From NCBI GenBank assembly GCA_003550305.1, contig QKYT01000181.1, positions 16,561 to 60,535 on the forward strand: a stretch of 43,975 nt of DNA, given 5' to 3'. Shown piece after piece: positions 1 through 11,228 of the stretch. The stretch is from Glomus cerebriforme (Eukaryota > Glomeromycota > Glomeromycetes > Glomerales > Glomeraceae). The number at the start of each line of letters is the position of its first letter. The first letter of the stretch is position 1. Made by a program: the position numbers and the translations under genes. A model generated the notes under the pieces. It searched no databases. It was not told the origin of the DNA and saw nothing but the letters and a program-made list of their open reading frames with translations.

Positions 1-568
1 TAATACCTAAAATTTCTATTAAAATGCTAATTTTTCTGATAAAACCTAAAATATAGTGATTAATTTTTATTAAAATTTCACATAATTTTTAATGAAAATA
101 CATTTTAACTTAATGATCAACTTTACTTATACTATAAAAAATAAGTTAATTATCAAAAAAAATATTTACATGAGAATATATTTATACAATGATTATCTTA
201 ATTTATAGGTGATCGGTAACTTATTACCAGGCACTGTGTATATATATATATATATACTGTATATGCAAATCTTTTCTATCTATATGTATTATTCTTATCT
301 GTTATCATACCGTTCAATTAACTGTAAACTCATATGCATTTTGTTCAACAAACAACAGTTTTTATTGATTCCCATAATATTATTATACTATTGTCAGTTA
401 ATCTGATTTTATGTAATATAACTAAAATATAAATTTATTAACAAAATATTCATTATCTAAATTAAATCGTAGTATAATATGTATAATATCTTAAATAGTT
501 TCTATGTCAATAAAGTTATAAATATTTGTAAGTTTTAATTAAAAGCATCTGTAAAAATATGGCTGACT
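1..568. other. AT-rich stretch without a recognisable gene
   Basis: I see no convincing coding frame here. The only distinct structure is a short (TA)9 microsatellite at 239-256. The short open frame over it is built from the repeat and low-complexity Ile/Tyr codons and is not credible as a gene. Confidence 0.5.
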
Positions 569-1911
569 TTATGACTTGAAGTCATACCACTGAATTAATG
601 CAAGATTTGACATAATTTCATATTCTTTTATATCTATTTGTGCTAGTATTAATAATACTTTGATAAAATTTGAAGAATAATTATTAAATGCAACATCCTA
701 ATACAAATATTAATATTAAAAAATAAAATAATTACCTGTTTATAACAAATACCTTCATCAGAAGAATAATCTAATAATTTCTCAAAATCTATATAAACTG
801 ATACATCACTAAACTAAGATCTTTTATGATATAAACTATTAATGATATGCATTATAGTGCTATTTTTTAAAGTAACTGATCTATATATAGTTACTATGCT
901 ACTATTTATCGAAGATATATTAGATAGTTAGTCCAGGTATATATTCAGATAATTTTTAAAATTATTAAATCCAATTCTCATTTTATCATCTAAATTAGAG
1001 TCTAAAGTCCTTTCTGTAATAAATATGCATATATCCATTAATGAAAATTCAAAAAGCTTTGATAAAAATTTAAATGCACGAGAAGTTCTTGATAATTGGT
1101 TTGATAGTTTTCTTTTGCAATCAATTGCCATCAAATCTTAAAAAAAATTTTCAGAAGATTACAATAATATTGTGCTAGTTTTGCAAATAATTATTATACT
1201 TACTATTTTTATTATTTGACTTTCAACATCCTTTTTATTACTTAGTTAATAAGGAACTTTGACATATTCTTCAGTTTGTGAAGATTCTCATATGTCTCTG
1301 TGGTATATTCATTAATTGCACTAAAAGACCAAATTGAATCAATTATATGATATACCTATGAATGTAATTTTGGCAATTTCAATTCAAAAGGGGAAATATG
1401 TTGAAATATTTTGATGAATCTTTGAGACTAATCATATATTAATTCCTAAAATTTTGATGTATTAATAGACAATTGATATTTTTATATGATAATATAAAAA
1501 ATAAAATACATAAAATTTTTTCAAATCACTTTTTTTAAACATTTCGTATTTACTCATCATATACATTATATTCCATGATTCGTAAAGTTTTACTAAATTT
1601 TTGTTGGTAAAATTTTCTATATTATTGATATTTGCATTATACAAATTATTCACAACAAAAATCATAATTTTTATTAAATTATGATATTCATTGGCTATTA
1701 ACCTAGATATTAATTGTAATTCACTTGCAAAGATCTTTATTCTGGAAAATCTCAGTATTGCAACTAACTGGTAATTCAGTTCATCTACCAAAGATCTGCT
1801 ATATTGCTTTTTTAAAAGTTCTCACGTATACTTAATCTGATAATAAAATAAGCCTAGATCAAGATGATGCATTCTATCTGGTACTATGGCTTTATAAATA
1901 TTTATATCACT
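569..1911 (-). pseudogene. decayed Plavaka-like (CACTA-type) DNA transposase
   Basis: Read on the minus strand, this holds ordered pieces of a large fungal transposase in the family order. They are a PDRMHHLDLGLF block (about 1850-1890), a long block with RLIANEYHNLIKIMIFVV (1660-1715), a LPKLHS..YHIID...TTETYENLHK block (about 1270-1370), a C-terminal block with KLFEFSL and a helical end (928-1134), then a SDVSVYIDFE..LLDY block (about 745-815) and a final LALIQWYDFKS block ending at 569. Codons for conserved residues are replaced by stops: a TGA near 1821 after QIKYT and a TAG inside LHS-VYH. Frames are shifted between blocks, so the element is dead. I recognise the pattern from Plavaka-like ORFs common in Rhizophagus; the exact subfamily is inference. 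No terminal inverted repeats were identified. Confidence 0.6.
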
Positions 1912-1948
1912 TAAAAATAAGCATAAAAAGACAATATTAAATTTAAAT

Positions 1949-2053
1949 AATAAGCATAAAGAATACTTCCTATATACTCGAAGTCTCTCAACTATACTGA
2001 ATATGAAACAGGCGAATGAGGCTATAATAAAAAAGGCCAGAAATGTGCTTATT
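1949..2053 (+). pseudogene. exon fragment duplicated from the unknown gene at 21.2-23.6 kb
   Basis: These 105 bases match the second exon of the minus-strand gene M (its block near 23330-23435), encoding the peptide around YTRSLSTILNMKQANEA. By eye there are 9 differences in 104 positions. Eight of them change C to T or G to A relative to gene M. No other exon of M is present. The fragment lies in the opposite orientation to the adjoining transposase relic, so the minus-strand frame across it is an antisense shadow. It is either a captured gene fragment or a leftover of a degraded duplicate. Confidence 0.65.
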
Positions 2054-2968
2054 ACAGTACTTAGAAGAATAATGAAAAGTTCCCGATTTGTATTTTGTAA
2101 CCTAAAAAAAATTTCCATCCCTATGGATTTTCAAATATTAATGATTTGATGTGAGTGATTTTGGTTTGTCATTAACGGTTCCAATCTCTAGATACAATTA
2201 GTATACAATTGCTATGATAAGTTTCTTTTTCCTATTTAACATTTATAGGATCTAATCATCTATTCAAAAAAAAAATTGAACAGCAAGATTGACTTATTTC
2301 CACAGTTTTTCATCTCTCGAATCACAAGAATTCCAAGAATTCGGAGATTCTAATGATAAACCTACTGTTTAGATATTTAATGTTACAACAGCTGATTTCC
2401 AGTCGTTTAGGCAGACATTGTGTTAGTGCCTGCATGTTAATAAGAGGGTCTAATAATAAAATTCATTTATTGTAATTTGATAATGGGCCAGATTGCACGT
2501 AATTAAATCCAACCCGCAGTGAAACTCGCTAGTGAAGTATGTTGCTCAGAACACAAGAATCAAAGTGTTGGAAGTGTACGACTGGGATTATAGTACTAAG
2601 AATATCATAAAGCCCCATTGTTGAAAGGATTACAAATAATCCACCCAAACAACTCTTTCCGCACATGCACATGATTCAAACAAATCAATACTAATTTCAC
2701 TGCGGAGATTGACAAAATGAAGATAAATGCACGTGATGCCGATTTTACCTAGTTATTTGTCCGGCCAAAATCACGCGTTACGGTACGATATTTTATTTTT
2801 CAGACTATGATTATTGACAAAGTACCTAGTATTTTATATACTATAAAAAATATAATTAAATATATACTATTTATATAATATAATAATACAAATTGTACAT
2901 ATAAGAGATTATTATACATAAATGCACATAAATTTTGAATATCCAACTCAGTGAGAATGAAAAAGATG
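2054..2968. other. intergenic, no gene recognised
   Basis: There is no long open frame and no protein motif I recognise. Around 2760-2795 it contains a CCGGCCAAAA...GCGTTACGGTACG stretch, similar in words to the GGCCGGCATTACGGCATTAA repeat at 10.4 and 23.8 kb. This suggests another diverged copy of that small repeat family. Confidence 0.4.
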
Positions 2969-4214
2969 TTAATTTTTTTTCAAAAGAAATTCAATACACC
3001 ACTACAAGGTGAAAAAAATCAAATTTTATTAATAACGTAAAAACATAATAATAATAATATACAATTAAGCAACTTACTTCATCATTTCTATTAATCCTTT
3101 CATTATGACAAACAACTTCTTGAAAAGTTTTATCATCTATATTAAAATGTAAATCATGACCTTGTAATAACATATTTTTACCGTCCTCGTCATGCGATAA
3201 CGAAAATTTATCATTTAATTTCCATATCTCACCATAATTTAAAGAATTACTGGATTGTACAAACCATGTTGAAGGTGAATAAGATTGTTGATGTTGAGTA
3301 AATACTATATATAAATAATTATTTTAAAGATAAATTTATAAATTTAATAATTTAAAATAATTAAATATTACCTTTTTGATGTTTTGATACTGGAGATTTA
3401 TAATCCCTCACGGAACATAAATATTTATCTGTCTTTGGATTATATAATAAAATTTCTTTTCCATAAAAAATATCGTCATCAATGTTAAGATTATTATCAA
3501 TTATCTGCCATTGACAAAATGGATCAGATTGATTATTTGATAATGTTACCTAATAATTAAACGAAAATACAAAAAAATCAATTATAAATTATAAAATGTC
3601 ACAACTTAAAACATAATTAATATACAAACCACATATCCTGGATTATCAAATTTAAATGTGGATGATAAATACAATCCAGTGAACACATTTTTAATTATAA
3701 CAATGTATTGATTACGAATGTGACATTTTTGATCAATTATAAAATCTTGAAAAGATTTTAATAATTCATCGAATGTATTAATATCTTTAATTCGTTCATA
3801 AAAATCATATTGATACCGAATAATCAAAGAATGAATAAGATACTTTTTTTGTTCATAAATATCGGTAATTCCAGCATTATAACAAAGTGATTTAAACCTA
3901 ACGAGGAAACTTATAGTACTTTCATGATCATAACCACATGTATTAAATCTATAACTCAAATCATGTAAACTTTGTTTATTGGAAGCAAGAAAAATTTCAA
4001 ATAAAATATTACTTTTGAGAGCGGTGAGTAATTGAGCATTACTTGCTATACCATCAACATTAATTGATGAATCCACCAATGATTTTGCAACTTCAAGGGT
4101 CATGGATTCAACATTAGTATAATTCTTATAATCCATATGAAGTTTACATTGTGCTCTAATTTTTTCCAACCATTCAATTGGATGAATAGTTCCATCATAT
4201 TTTGAAAGATTCAT
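2969..4214 (-). CDS. Gag-like/MIR domain protein A (340 aa, 4 exons)
   Basis: Exons on the minus strand are 4214-3630, 3549-3372, 3304-3078 and 3001-2969, with intron phases 0, 1, 0. All have GT-AG borders and the frame is open throughout. Residues 1-160 form a helical domain starting LSKYDGTIHPIEWLEKI and containing FLVRFKSLCYNAGI. They resemble the N-terminal half of retrotransposon Gag/capsid proteins (a Trp after a G-x-x-x-P stretch, then F...L spacing). Residues 160 to the end give three MIR-type motifs: VFTGLYLSS, then LLYNPKTDKYLCS, then a third repeat with DKTFQEVVCHNER, closing on WCIEFLLKKN. MIR motifs are known from protein O-mannosyltransferases, IP3 receptors and SDF2, where they build a beta-trefoil. 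No signal peptide or membrane segment is visible. It is an isolated and diverged relative of the array at 24.5-32 kb. The biochemical role is unknown. Confidence 0.8.
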
Positions 4215-4482
4215 AATGAAATTTAATGGAATTTTTTTTTAAAAAAAAAGCAGGGGTGTATTTATAATATTAAATAAAATATTTCTCGATTTTATACCTG
4301 TTTGAAATTCTAAATATAGATATTGTGCAGCCTGTACGACTGTTTCCCGATTTAATTCACGTGAATTTTATAAAAAAATCCGCGTGATAAACTGTCATTA
4401 TATTTATACAATTATTTCATTCAATATAATTAATCTTTAATACATCTTTATTATATCTTAAAAATATTTAATATTTATTATG

Positions 4483-4491
4483 TTATAAATA
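4483..4491 (+). promoter_or_regulatory. TATA-like box upstream of the small gene at 4573
   Basis: A TTATAAATA run lies about 85 bp upstream of the ATG at 4573, a usual position for a TATA element in compact fungal promoters. The flanks are equally AT-rich, so chance is a real alternative. Confidence 0.3.
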
Positions 4492-4572
4492 GACAATGAA
4501 TTTCACGACCAAACCCACATCTATTCTCGACCACTTTAGTCTTAAAATTTTTTCTAAGCCTCAAAAATCGAA

Positions 4573-5035
4573 ATGGTTAAAATAAGAAAAAAGAGAACAC
4601 ACTCATCTGATTCTTCAAGTTCATCTGATAAATCAATTCATAAAAGAAACATTAAATCTAACAAAATTAGGAAAGATAAATTTGTAAAGAACGACATAAA
4701 CGACATAACAGTATTTATTCCTTACGACGCTGATCAAATTAACGAGTTGAAAAGAAAGGTATGTATTATATCATATTATTCATATATACTTATTTGTATT
4801 GATTTAATTTTGATTAATTCCTACGGTACTAACGGTAATTCTTTTTTTCTTTTTGCAGATTGCTGAGGAGTCGTCGGAGTCATCTAAAAAAGTGTTACCT
4901 TTTTTAATGGATTTTGAGGATGAAAATAATGGACTTAAAAGTGCTTTAAAAGATGGAGCCAAGGATGGTTTCTTACTAGATAATGAATCTTTTGAGTTGG
5001 ATTTTGATGTGATAGTTACAGATTTTGAAGGATAA
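4573..5035 (+). CDS. small charged protein, nuclear-type (120 aa, 2 exons)
   Basis: Exon 1 is 4573-4758 and exon 2 is 4859-5035, joined in phase 0. The 100-bp intron has a GTATGT donor, a perfect TACTAAC branch site at 4827-4833 and a TTTTTGCAG acceptor. The first half is basic and serine-rich (MVKIRKKRTHSSDSSSSSDK), resembling a nuclear localisation signal followed by SR/casein-kinase-type serines. The second half is acidic (ESSESSKK, FEDENNG, FELDFDVIVTDFEG). There is no catalytic motif. I do not recognise the family. The textbook intron and clean frame make it a believable expressed gene, probably a small nuclear or chromatin-associated protein (inference). Confidence 0.7.
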
Positions 5036-5344
5036 AGATTTACAATGTACAGTATTTGCTTGTAAAAATTCTTGATAAAAATATTTATTCCCAATATTAG
5101 TTACTAGGATATGAAAAGTTTTTTTTTTTTATTTTTTATTTTTATAATTTAACGAAAGAATAATAATAATAGCTTTTTCAAATATTATCAAATAAAATAA
5201 TTAAACATCACGTTAACATTACTCAGAATTTCCCTTCGGTTCATCTAAAATATTATGTCACGAGTCCATAATAACTAGCCATAGTACTGCCATAGCATAG
5301 TGGTACAGTAAAACTGTACAAGGTGTACACCATAGTATAGAATC

Positions 5345-5575
5345 CGTTACCACTAAAATAATTGAAAAAGCAATTAATATGAAAGATAGAGTTAAAAGAT
5401 TCATTTAAACACCCCGAGAAATAAAAATCTATGAAGTCAAATGAATACCTAGTAGTGAAAGTGAAAGTTCAAAAGTCATTGGATATTTTCAAAGAAACCG
5501 AATGAAAAGATGATGTTATCCTTAAAAAAGATAAAGGACAAATCTTTTCTGTAGATTTTTATGAGGATTTTTAGT
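5345..5575 (+). pseudogene. decayed coding fragment of unknown family
   Basis: Two adjoining frames give protein-like text broken by stops: KRFI-stop-TPREIKIYEVK-stop, then SSKVIGYFQ; after a frame change, KKDKGQIFSVDFYEDF followed by TAG TAA. The SKVIGYFQ segment recurs on the minus strand near 10940-10980, so this is a dispersed sequence family rather than random open frame. I cannot name it. Confidence 0.4.
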
Positions 5576-5838
5576 AAATGGATTTTTAATCAAATGAATT
5601 TGTAATTCAATGACACAAAAAAATTACTGTTAATTAATAATTATCACACAAACGATAAAAATTGAAAATTGATATTTTAAAGTTTAAACACTTACGTAAA
5701 ATGTTAATTATCACAATATGCTCGTAACTAGATAAAATATTACGATATAAAATATTGGAGAAGGAAGAAGTCCATATAAACTATTCGCTTGTCTTGATCA
5801 ATTTTGATCAATTCTTTGAGTAGTTGCATGACTATTGA

Positions 5839-6120
5839 CTATATTCCAGAATTTGTTCGTTTCATTAAGTTTCATAATAATGGAATTATGTGATCCCTCT
5901 TCATCTCTGAGGTAAAATGGGTAAAATGGGCTTTAACTTTAGCCGTTTGAAAGTTCACTTCAATTTTTCCGGTTTCTAAACATCACATGCTCATGTCATT
6001 TTGCATAAAATGTCCAGTAGCCGCTTCAATTATCATCAATTTACCTCCTCCAGATCTTGTATCGGATGTAAGTAAGCATCGCAATAACTCAGATGCCTTG
6101 ACGACCACATTAAAATTTTA
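5839..6120 (-). pseudogene. decayed coding fragment of unknown family
   Basis: The minus strand reads VVVKASELLRCLLTSDT, a Gly-rich turn, LMIIEAATGHFMQ, and after a stop TGKIEVNFQTAKVKAHFTHF up to TAG at 5839. Amino-acid and codon composition are far more protein-like than the surroundings, but at least two in-frame stops interrupt it. There is no recognised domain. Confidence 0.35.
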
Positions 6121-7892
6121 ATTCGCAGCATTTACTTTTGATAATTACAGTATATGGTTAATACGCTATAAACAAATTATAATTTTTTTTAAACGTAATT
6201 AGGTTAGTAAGTCACGTTCAATTATTTCTTCACTTGCGCTAGAATAACTTAAAAACGCCATGACGCCAAATCACAAAGTTTTATTATTTAAATATTTCCA
6301 AGACTCTACGACGTAATTATAGTAAAACATATAATGACGTCTAACGTGATGTGTCTAAAATTGGTTGATAATAACTTTTAAATGTCATTTTGATTTAAGC
6401 CTCATTATAATACTTATTTCCTGGTTAATGAAAGGTTTGTTATCTTGCGTAACATATTTATTATGTTTGTTTGTCAATAGACCGCAAATTATTTAAATGA
6501 TTCAATACATTCAAATAGCTCTTTTTCCTCATGTTACTACTGCCATTTACCTCCTTTCTTATTACTACGCTACAATACCAATCGTTCTCACATTATCATT
6601 GATTTCAGGATCATACCGGTTAAAAATTTTAAAATTTATTGCGTCCCCTTCTTACTTAAAAAAATATTATTGTTGTTTTTTTCCCGTGGTAACTTCTTTA
6701 GGTATCACATATTCTTTCTTGTCTGAATCCTCCTGATGAATGAAATATTGTATAAAAATTCATACCAAAAAAAAAAAACATCATAATGACATGTGAATTT
6801 ATATGATTTCCGTTAAAGTCTTTCGCAATTTTAAGGAAATTCGATTCCGCCAGCCATTGTGAGTGGCGGTGTGTAATAAATTATTTCTAAAAAAAGAAAT
6901 TCATTCCAAATAGCTAATGAACTAATAATTCTATACAATGTATTAAAAAATTTTTACCTTAACCCAATTTAATTGTAAATATCAAATTTTTTCTTATTGA
7001 TCCCCCAATCAATCAAATATCAATGTTTTTCTATTTAACAAAACGTCATAATACCTTATTCAACAACCAATAATAACAATTTAACAATTATCTAAATTGT
7101 TTCTAGTTTAAAAGCATCGTTAATCCAAATTTAGTTATTAAAAAAGAAATGATTTAAAAAAGTCTAAAATTTTCCTTTTTATGTTTAAATTTTGCGCCTT
7201 TAATAAATATTGTGTTACACATTTTTAGTGAGACGTAACATCTAATTTAATTTTGTCTTTGAACTTCTCCGATAGACACTTTTAAGTATTGTTCATGGGG
7301 GGGAAACATGTCAATTTATTTTGGATCAGTTACTGTACATTCTCCTTTCGGAACTTTCAATTTAATAAAAATAGGAATATCATCATTGACGATTCATTCA
7401 ATTTCACATACACAATTTAATTTTTTTTCCCGTGATCACGTGAGAACGGATATAAATATTTAAGTAAAACTGATTCGATCATCATCATCTATTTCATCTA
7501 AATGATTTAAATGTTTTTAATTCTCTTTCAAACTAACAAAGGACTTCAATATAAAATATTAATATAAATAAAAATATTACAAAATCTGGATTGAATCCAG
7601 TTACGGTATAAATTGAATCGGAATTGTGAAAACTATATTATTTGTACATTTATGGAATGATGTGTTTATTCGGTAAGGATTCCGATGGAAAACTTTTTCC
7701 ATAATTGTATTTCTATACGTTTAATATATTTATATATAATTACTATTTTTAATGTTGTTTTTATTTATAATAATTACATTCTGTTTCGGGTTAAGACAGT
7801 AATGTTCGAACAAACTTATAAAAACCACCGATGTTTTCTTTACACATCCTCCATAAAATTTTTTTTTTATCTTAAAAATTAATCTTACAAAA
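6121..7892. other. intergenic with peroxidase upstream region
   Basis: I see no gene. Small inverted words occur, for example CCGCCA...TGGCGG around 6847-6870. A TATAAAAA at about 7817 lies some 75 bp before the dioxygenase start and could serve as its TATA box. Short open frames at 6497-6736 and 7685-7882 are low-complexity and were not accepted. Confidence 0.4.
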
Positions 7893-10062
7893 ATGTCTTT
7901 AAAAGAAGAATTCTACGAACATTTACACCAAATTTTCTCATTAGCAGGACTATTTGTTCCAAAAAGTTCTTCTGAGGAAATGGATTCCAAAATTTTACAA
8001 TACCTTTTAGGTTTGGATGATCCGATTCCTGATAAGATCTTAGTTGAATTGATTAAGAAAATCGTTATACCAAAATTACCTATAGACGATTCCAAGTTAG
8101 AGGTGAGGATAATAGGATCTTTATAATTCAACTTCTTTTTATTTTACTTTCATCATCCTAATAATATTTTTTTATTTTTCTGTCGTATAGTTAGAAAAGT
8201 TCATTTCAACTGTATCTAAATTGCCACATCTTCCCGAATTTGATACAATTTTGCCACTTTTGGGTAGATTATTAATTACACAATTGTGGACTGATATTTC
8301 GAAACCACCTGCTATGATTGCTGGTGACTTATATCGCAGTTCTGATGGTTCCGGCTACAACAAACTCTCTTCATCTCTCGGAAAAGCTAATTCTCAATAT
8401 GCTCTTACATCCCGTATTCAAAATCCTATCAAACTTTCTGTCCTTCCCAAACCGGATCAAATCTTTGATGAAATCTTAGTTCAAGATGGGGAGTTCGTGG
8501 ACCATCCAGCGGGCATTAGTTCAATGCTGTTCTATCTAGCTATAATCATCACACACGATTTATTTCATACAAGCATGGCTGATCCAACCATCAACCTTAA
8601 TTCATCATATCTTGACCTTAGTCCATTGTATGGAAGTAATGCAGATGAACAAAAATCTATTCGTGCCTTTAATGGTGGTCTCTTAAAACCAGATACGTTT
8701 GCCGATTCACGAATCTTATTACAACCACCCGGAGTAGGTGCATTGTTGATACTCTTTTCTCGTAATCACAATTATATTGCACAAAATCTTCTCGAAAAAA
8801 ACGAGTCAGGTAGATTCAGCATTACAGATCCAAATGATCCTAAACAACTCGCAAAACAAGATGAAGACCTCTTTCAAACTGCACGATTGGTCAATTGTGG
8901 ATATTATATCAATGTAATCCTCCACGATTACCTTCGTACTATCCTTGGTCTTGAACGAACATCTGGAACCTGGTTCCTTGATCCAACAACGCCATACCCT
9001 AAAAAGGGACAGCTTCAATCCTTACCTACTGGAATTGGAAATTTAGTCTCTTTGGAATTCAATTACATTTATCGATGGCACCCAGCTGTCTCAAAAGAAG
9101 ATACGGCATGGGTTGAAAACGAGTTCAAGGAAATTTTAGGAGATGATTGGGAAAATGTAAGCATGTTTATTTTATAATTGTTCATTTAAATTTGAAAAAA
9201 AAATCTCACGTATTAACAATATTGTTCAAATAGATTACTATTGATGAATTCAAGAAGAAGATGGGATCTTGGGGGAGGTCAATACCCAAAGATCCATCTA
9301 AATGGACATTTAAGGATATAGAAAGGGACAGCGATAATCGTTTCAAAGAATCAGATATTGCAAGAGAACTAATTAATGGAACATTGAAAGTTGCTGGTAA
9401 GATTTTTCATACGATTCACACATGATTTTTTTTTCCTCATGAATCGTGAATGAAGACTAACAATTGGCTATCGGACAGGTGCTTTTGGAGCGAATCGTAT
9501 TGCTAAAGTCTTCCGTCCTATTGAACTTCTCGGGATTCAATCAGCTAGAAATTTGGGATTAAGCAGTCTCAACGATTTCCGTCGGTCCTTAAATTTGGTA
9601 CCCTATAATTCATTTGAGGAAATGAACCCTGATCCAAAAGTTGTGGAAAAACTTGAAAAACTTTATGGAAGTGTTGATAATGTCGAATTGTATCCTGGTC
9701 TCATGACAGAAAAATCCAAACCTCCTGAACTCGGCTCAGCAGTTTCACTTCCATTTACCGTTAGTCGTGCTATTTTGTCAGATGCAGTTAATCTTGTGCG
9801 AAATGATCGATTTTACACGGATGACTTCAGTCCACGAAATTTAACAGTCTGGGGATGGAAAGAAGTTCAAAGTGATCCAAATGATTTGTCATCAGGAGGA
9901 GTGTTACACAAACTCATCTTAAGACATGTTCCTAACATTTATAAGGAAAATTCTGCTTTGGCTTTATATCCTTTCATTATACCTTCGCAAACCAAAAAGA
10001 ATCTACAAAGTCGTGGAAACGATTTTTGGGAGAATCTCGATTATGATGTACCTAAATTATAA
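7893..10062 (+). CDS. fatty-acid dioxygenase, Ppo/linoleate diol synthase-like heme peroxidase lacking the P450 half (640 aa)
   Basis: Exons are 7893-8102, 8191-9156, 9234-9396 and 9479-10062 (phases 0, 0, 1), all with GT-AG borders and an open frame. The protein matches the cyclooxygenase-like half of fungal psi-factor-producing oxygenases. Visible are the distal heme His192 in THDLFHT, the SSYLDLSPLYG calcium/heme region, NHNYIA, and YRWH with the predicted catalytic Tyr364 and proximal His367. The C-terminal block is ELYPGL..AILSDAVNLV..DRFYTDDFSP. These spacings fit PpoA closely (His202, Tyr374, His377 are known there). Such enzymes add O2 to linoleic or oleic acid to give hydroperoxides. 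Classical Ppo proteins continue for 400-500 residues as a cytochrome P450 that isomerises the product. Here the frame stops at DYDVPKL and no P450 motif follows in the downstream 2.6 kb. An AATAAA lies at 10207. Confidence 0.92.
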
Positions 10063-10380
10063 ATTAATATTTAATATTTTAACGTAATTGTTCGACAAGA
10101 AAACTTAAAAAATGTCAGAAATTAGATTTGAAGTAAATCAATGGCGGGTTAATTTACAGTAGTTTCTTTTTAATATATATTTTTTTTCATTTTATTATTT
10201 GATATAAATAAAGAAATTAACATTTTAAAAATAATAACAATAAATTTTTCGTACGGTGCAATATTTATTAATTTTGTGATGATAAAATAATTAAGATACA
10301 GTAGCTAGCAAAAATTAAAGCAGTAATGCCAATTTGCGCTGAGATGTCATGTGATTACTCAAAACTGCGGATTTACTCAC
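10063..10380. other. 3' flank of the dioxygenase gene
   Basis: AT-rich, with an AATAAA polyadenylation-type hexamer at about 10207 and no coding frame. A missing P450 domain was looked for here and not found. Confidence 0.4.
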
Positions 10381-10428
10381 CACAAAAATTTCACCCCATG
10401 TGACTTTTGGCCGGCATTACGGCATTAA
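10381..10428 (+). repeat. short dispersed repeat, GGCCGGCATTACGGC family (copy 1)
   Basis: About 48 bp running from CACAAAAATTTCACC through GGCCGGCATTACGGCATTAA. It is almost identical to the reverse complement of 23788-23836. It is probably the conserved part of a small non-autonomous element, and related words occur at 2760 and 11430. Confidence 0.55.
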
Positions 10429-11095
10429 GAAATTAAATAACTGTGTGATAAATAAGTTTTCACCCGTTAAAAAATTTGTCCCTGTAATACTTAGTAAAAA
10501 TGAAGAACGGAGAGGTGAGTCACGGCGTGACAAATATTTTTACTATGGTCACGTGGGATGAGGATATTTTTTATATGGAGTGTTGGAGTCACAGGGAAGG
10601 AACTCTCATTTAATGAGATTAAGGCTCGAGTAATTGCTCACATTCTTTTTCGTCCAATATTTTAAATAATTTTTTATCTTTTGTAATAATAAACATAAGT
10701 ATATTTTCGTGCTTCAATTGGAAAGTTACATCTCAATCGCGTAAGATAATTATTTTTTGTATTTGTGCATTATAAATTCATTTGATTAGAAATCTATTTA
10801 CTAAAATTCTCATAAAAAAATCAACTTTACAGATCTACAAACATATTAAAATTTTTTGTATTATTTTACGATCTTTTCAAGGGAATAGATATATATATTC
10901 TTTGTCATCTTTGTTTAAGGAAGACCAGCATTTTTTTATTAGGGTTTCTTGAAAATATCCAATGACTTTTGATGAAATGAAAATCTTTAAGTTTGCAAAA
11001 CATTTTTTAATTATTTGTAACTAATAAAATTATTTTTAAACTTTTAGGTTATGATGATTAATTTCTTGATTTTTTTTCTTATATTTTATTTGCAA
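10429..11095. other. intergenic with one repeated coding scrap
   Basis: Mostly non-coding. The minus strand at about 10940-10985 encodes SSKVIGYFQET, matching the decayed fragment at 5345-5575. No complete gene is seen. Confidence 0.35.
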
Positions 11096-11226
11096 TTAAT
11101 AATTGAAGTTTCCAATTCGATCCCAATACACGTTCAAAATTTCAATTCGCTTAGATTCGTATGTAAGTTGTTTAATTTTGTCTTCAAGTTGATTGATTTT
11201 GCCATTTAATTTATTAATTTAATATT
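11096..11226 (-). pseudogene. coiled-coil coding fragment cut by a foldback element
   Basis: The minus strand reads INKLNGKINQLEDKIKQL followed by a short tail and TAA at 11098-11096. The heptad-like Leu/Ile spacing is typical of a coiled coil. The frame has no start and ends at 11226, just before the inverted-repeat element begins at about 11229, so the element probably interrupted it. On the far side of the element (11905-11980, plus strand) an unrelated short coding-like stretch occurs, so the other half of the gene cannot be assigned. Confidence 0.35.
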
Positions 11227-11228
11227 AG

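Noticed and set aside
209..406. 65-residue open frame at the left end
   Set aside because: It starts in a (TA) microsatellite, is Tyr/Ile/Leu low-complexity, and has no homology pattern or promoter.
1822..2118. Minus-strand hydrophobic frame read as a membrane protein
   Set aside because: Its N-terminal part is antisense to the gene M exon fragment at 1949-2053, and its C-terminal part belongs to the transposase relic.
6497..6736. 79-residue hydrophobic frame
   Set aside because: Low-complexity residues in AT-rich DNA, with no splice partner and no recognised motif.
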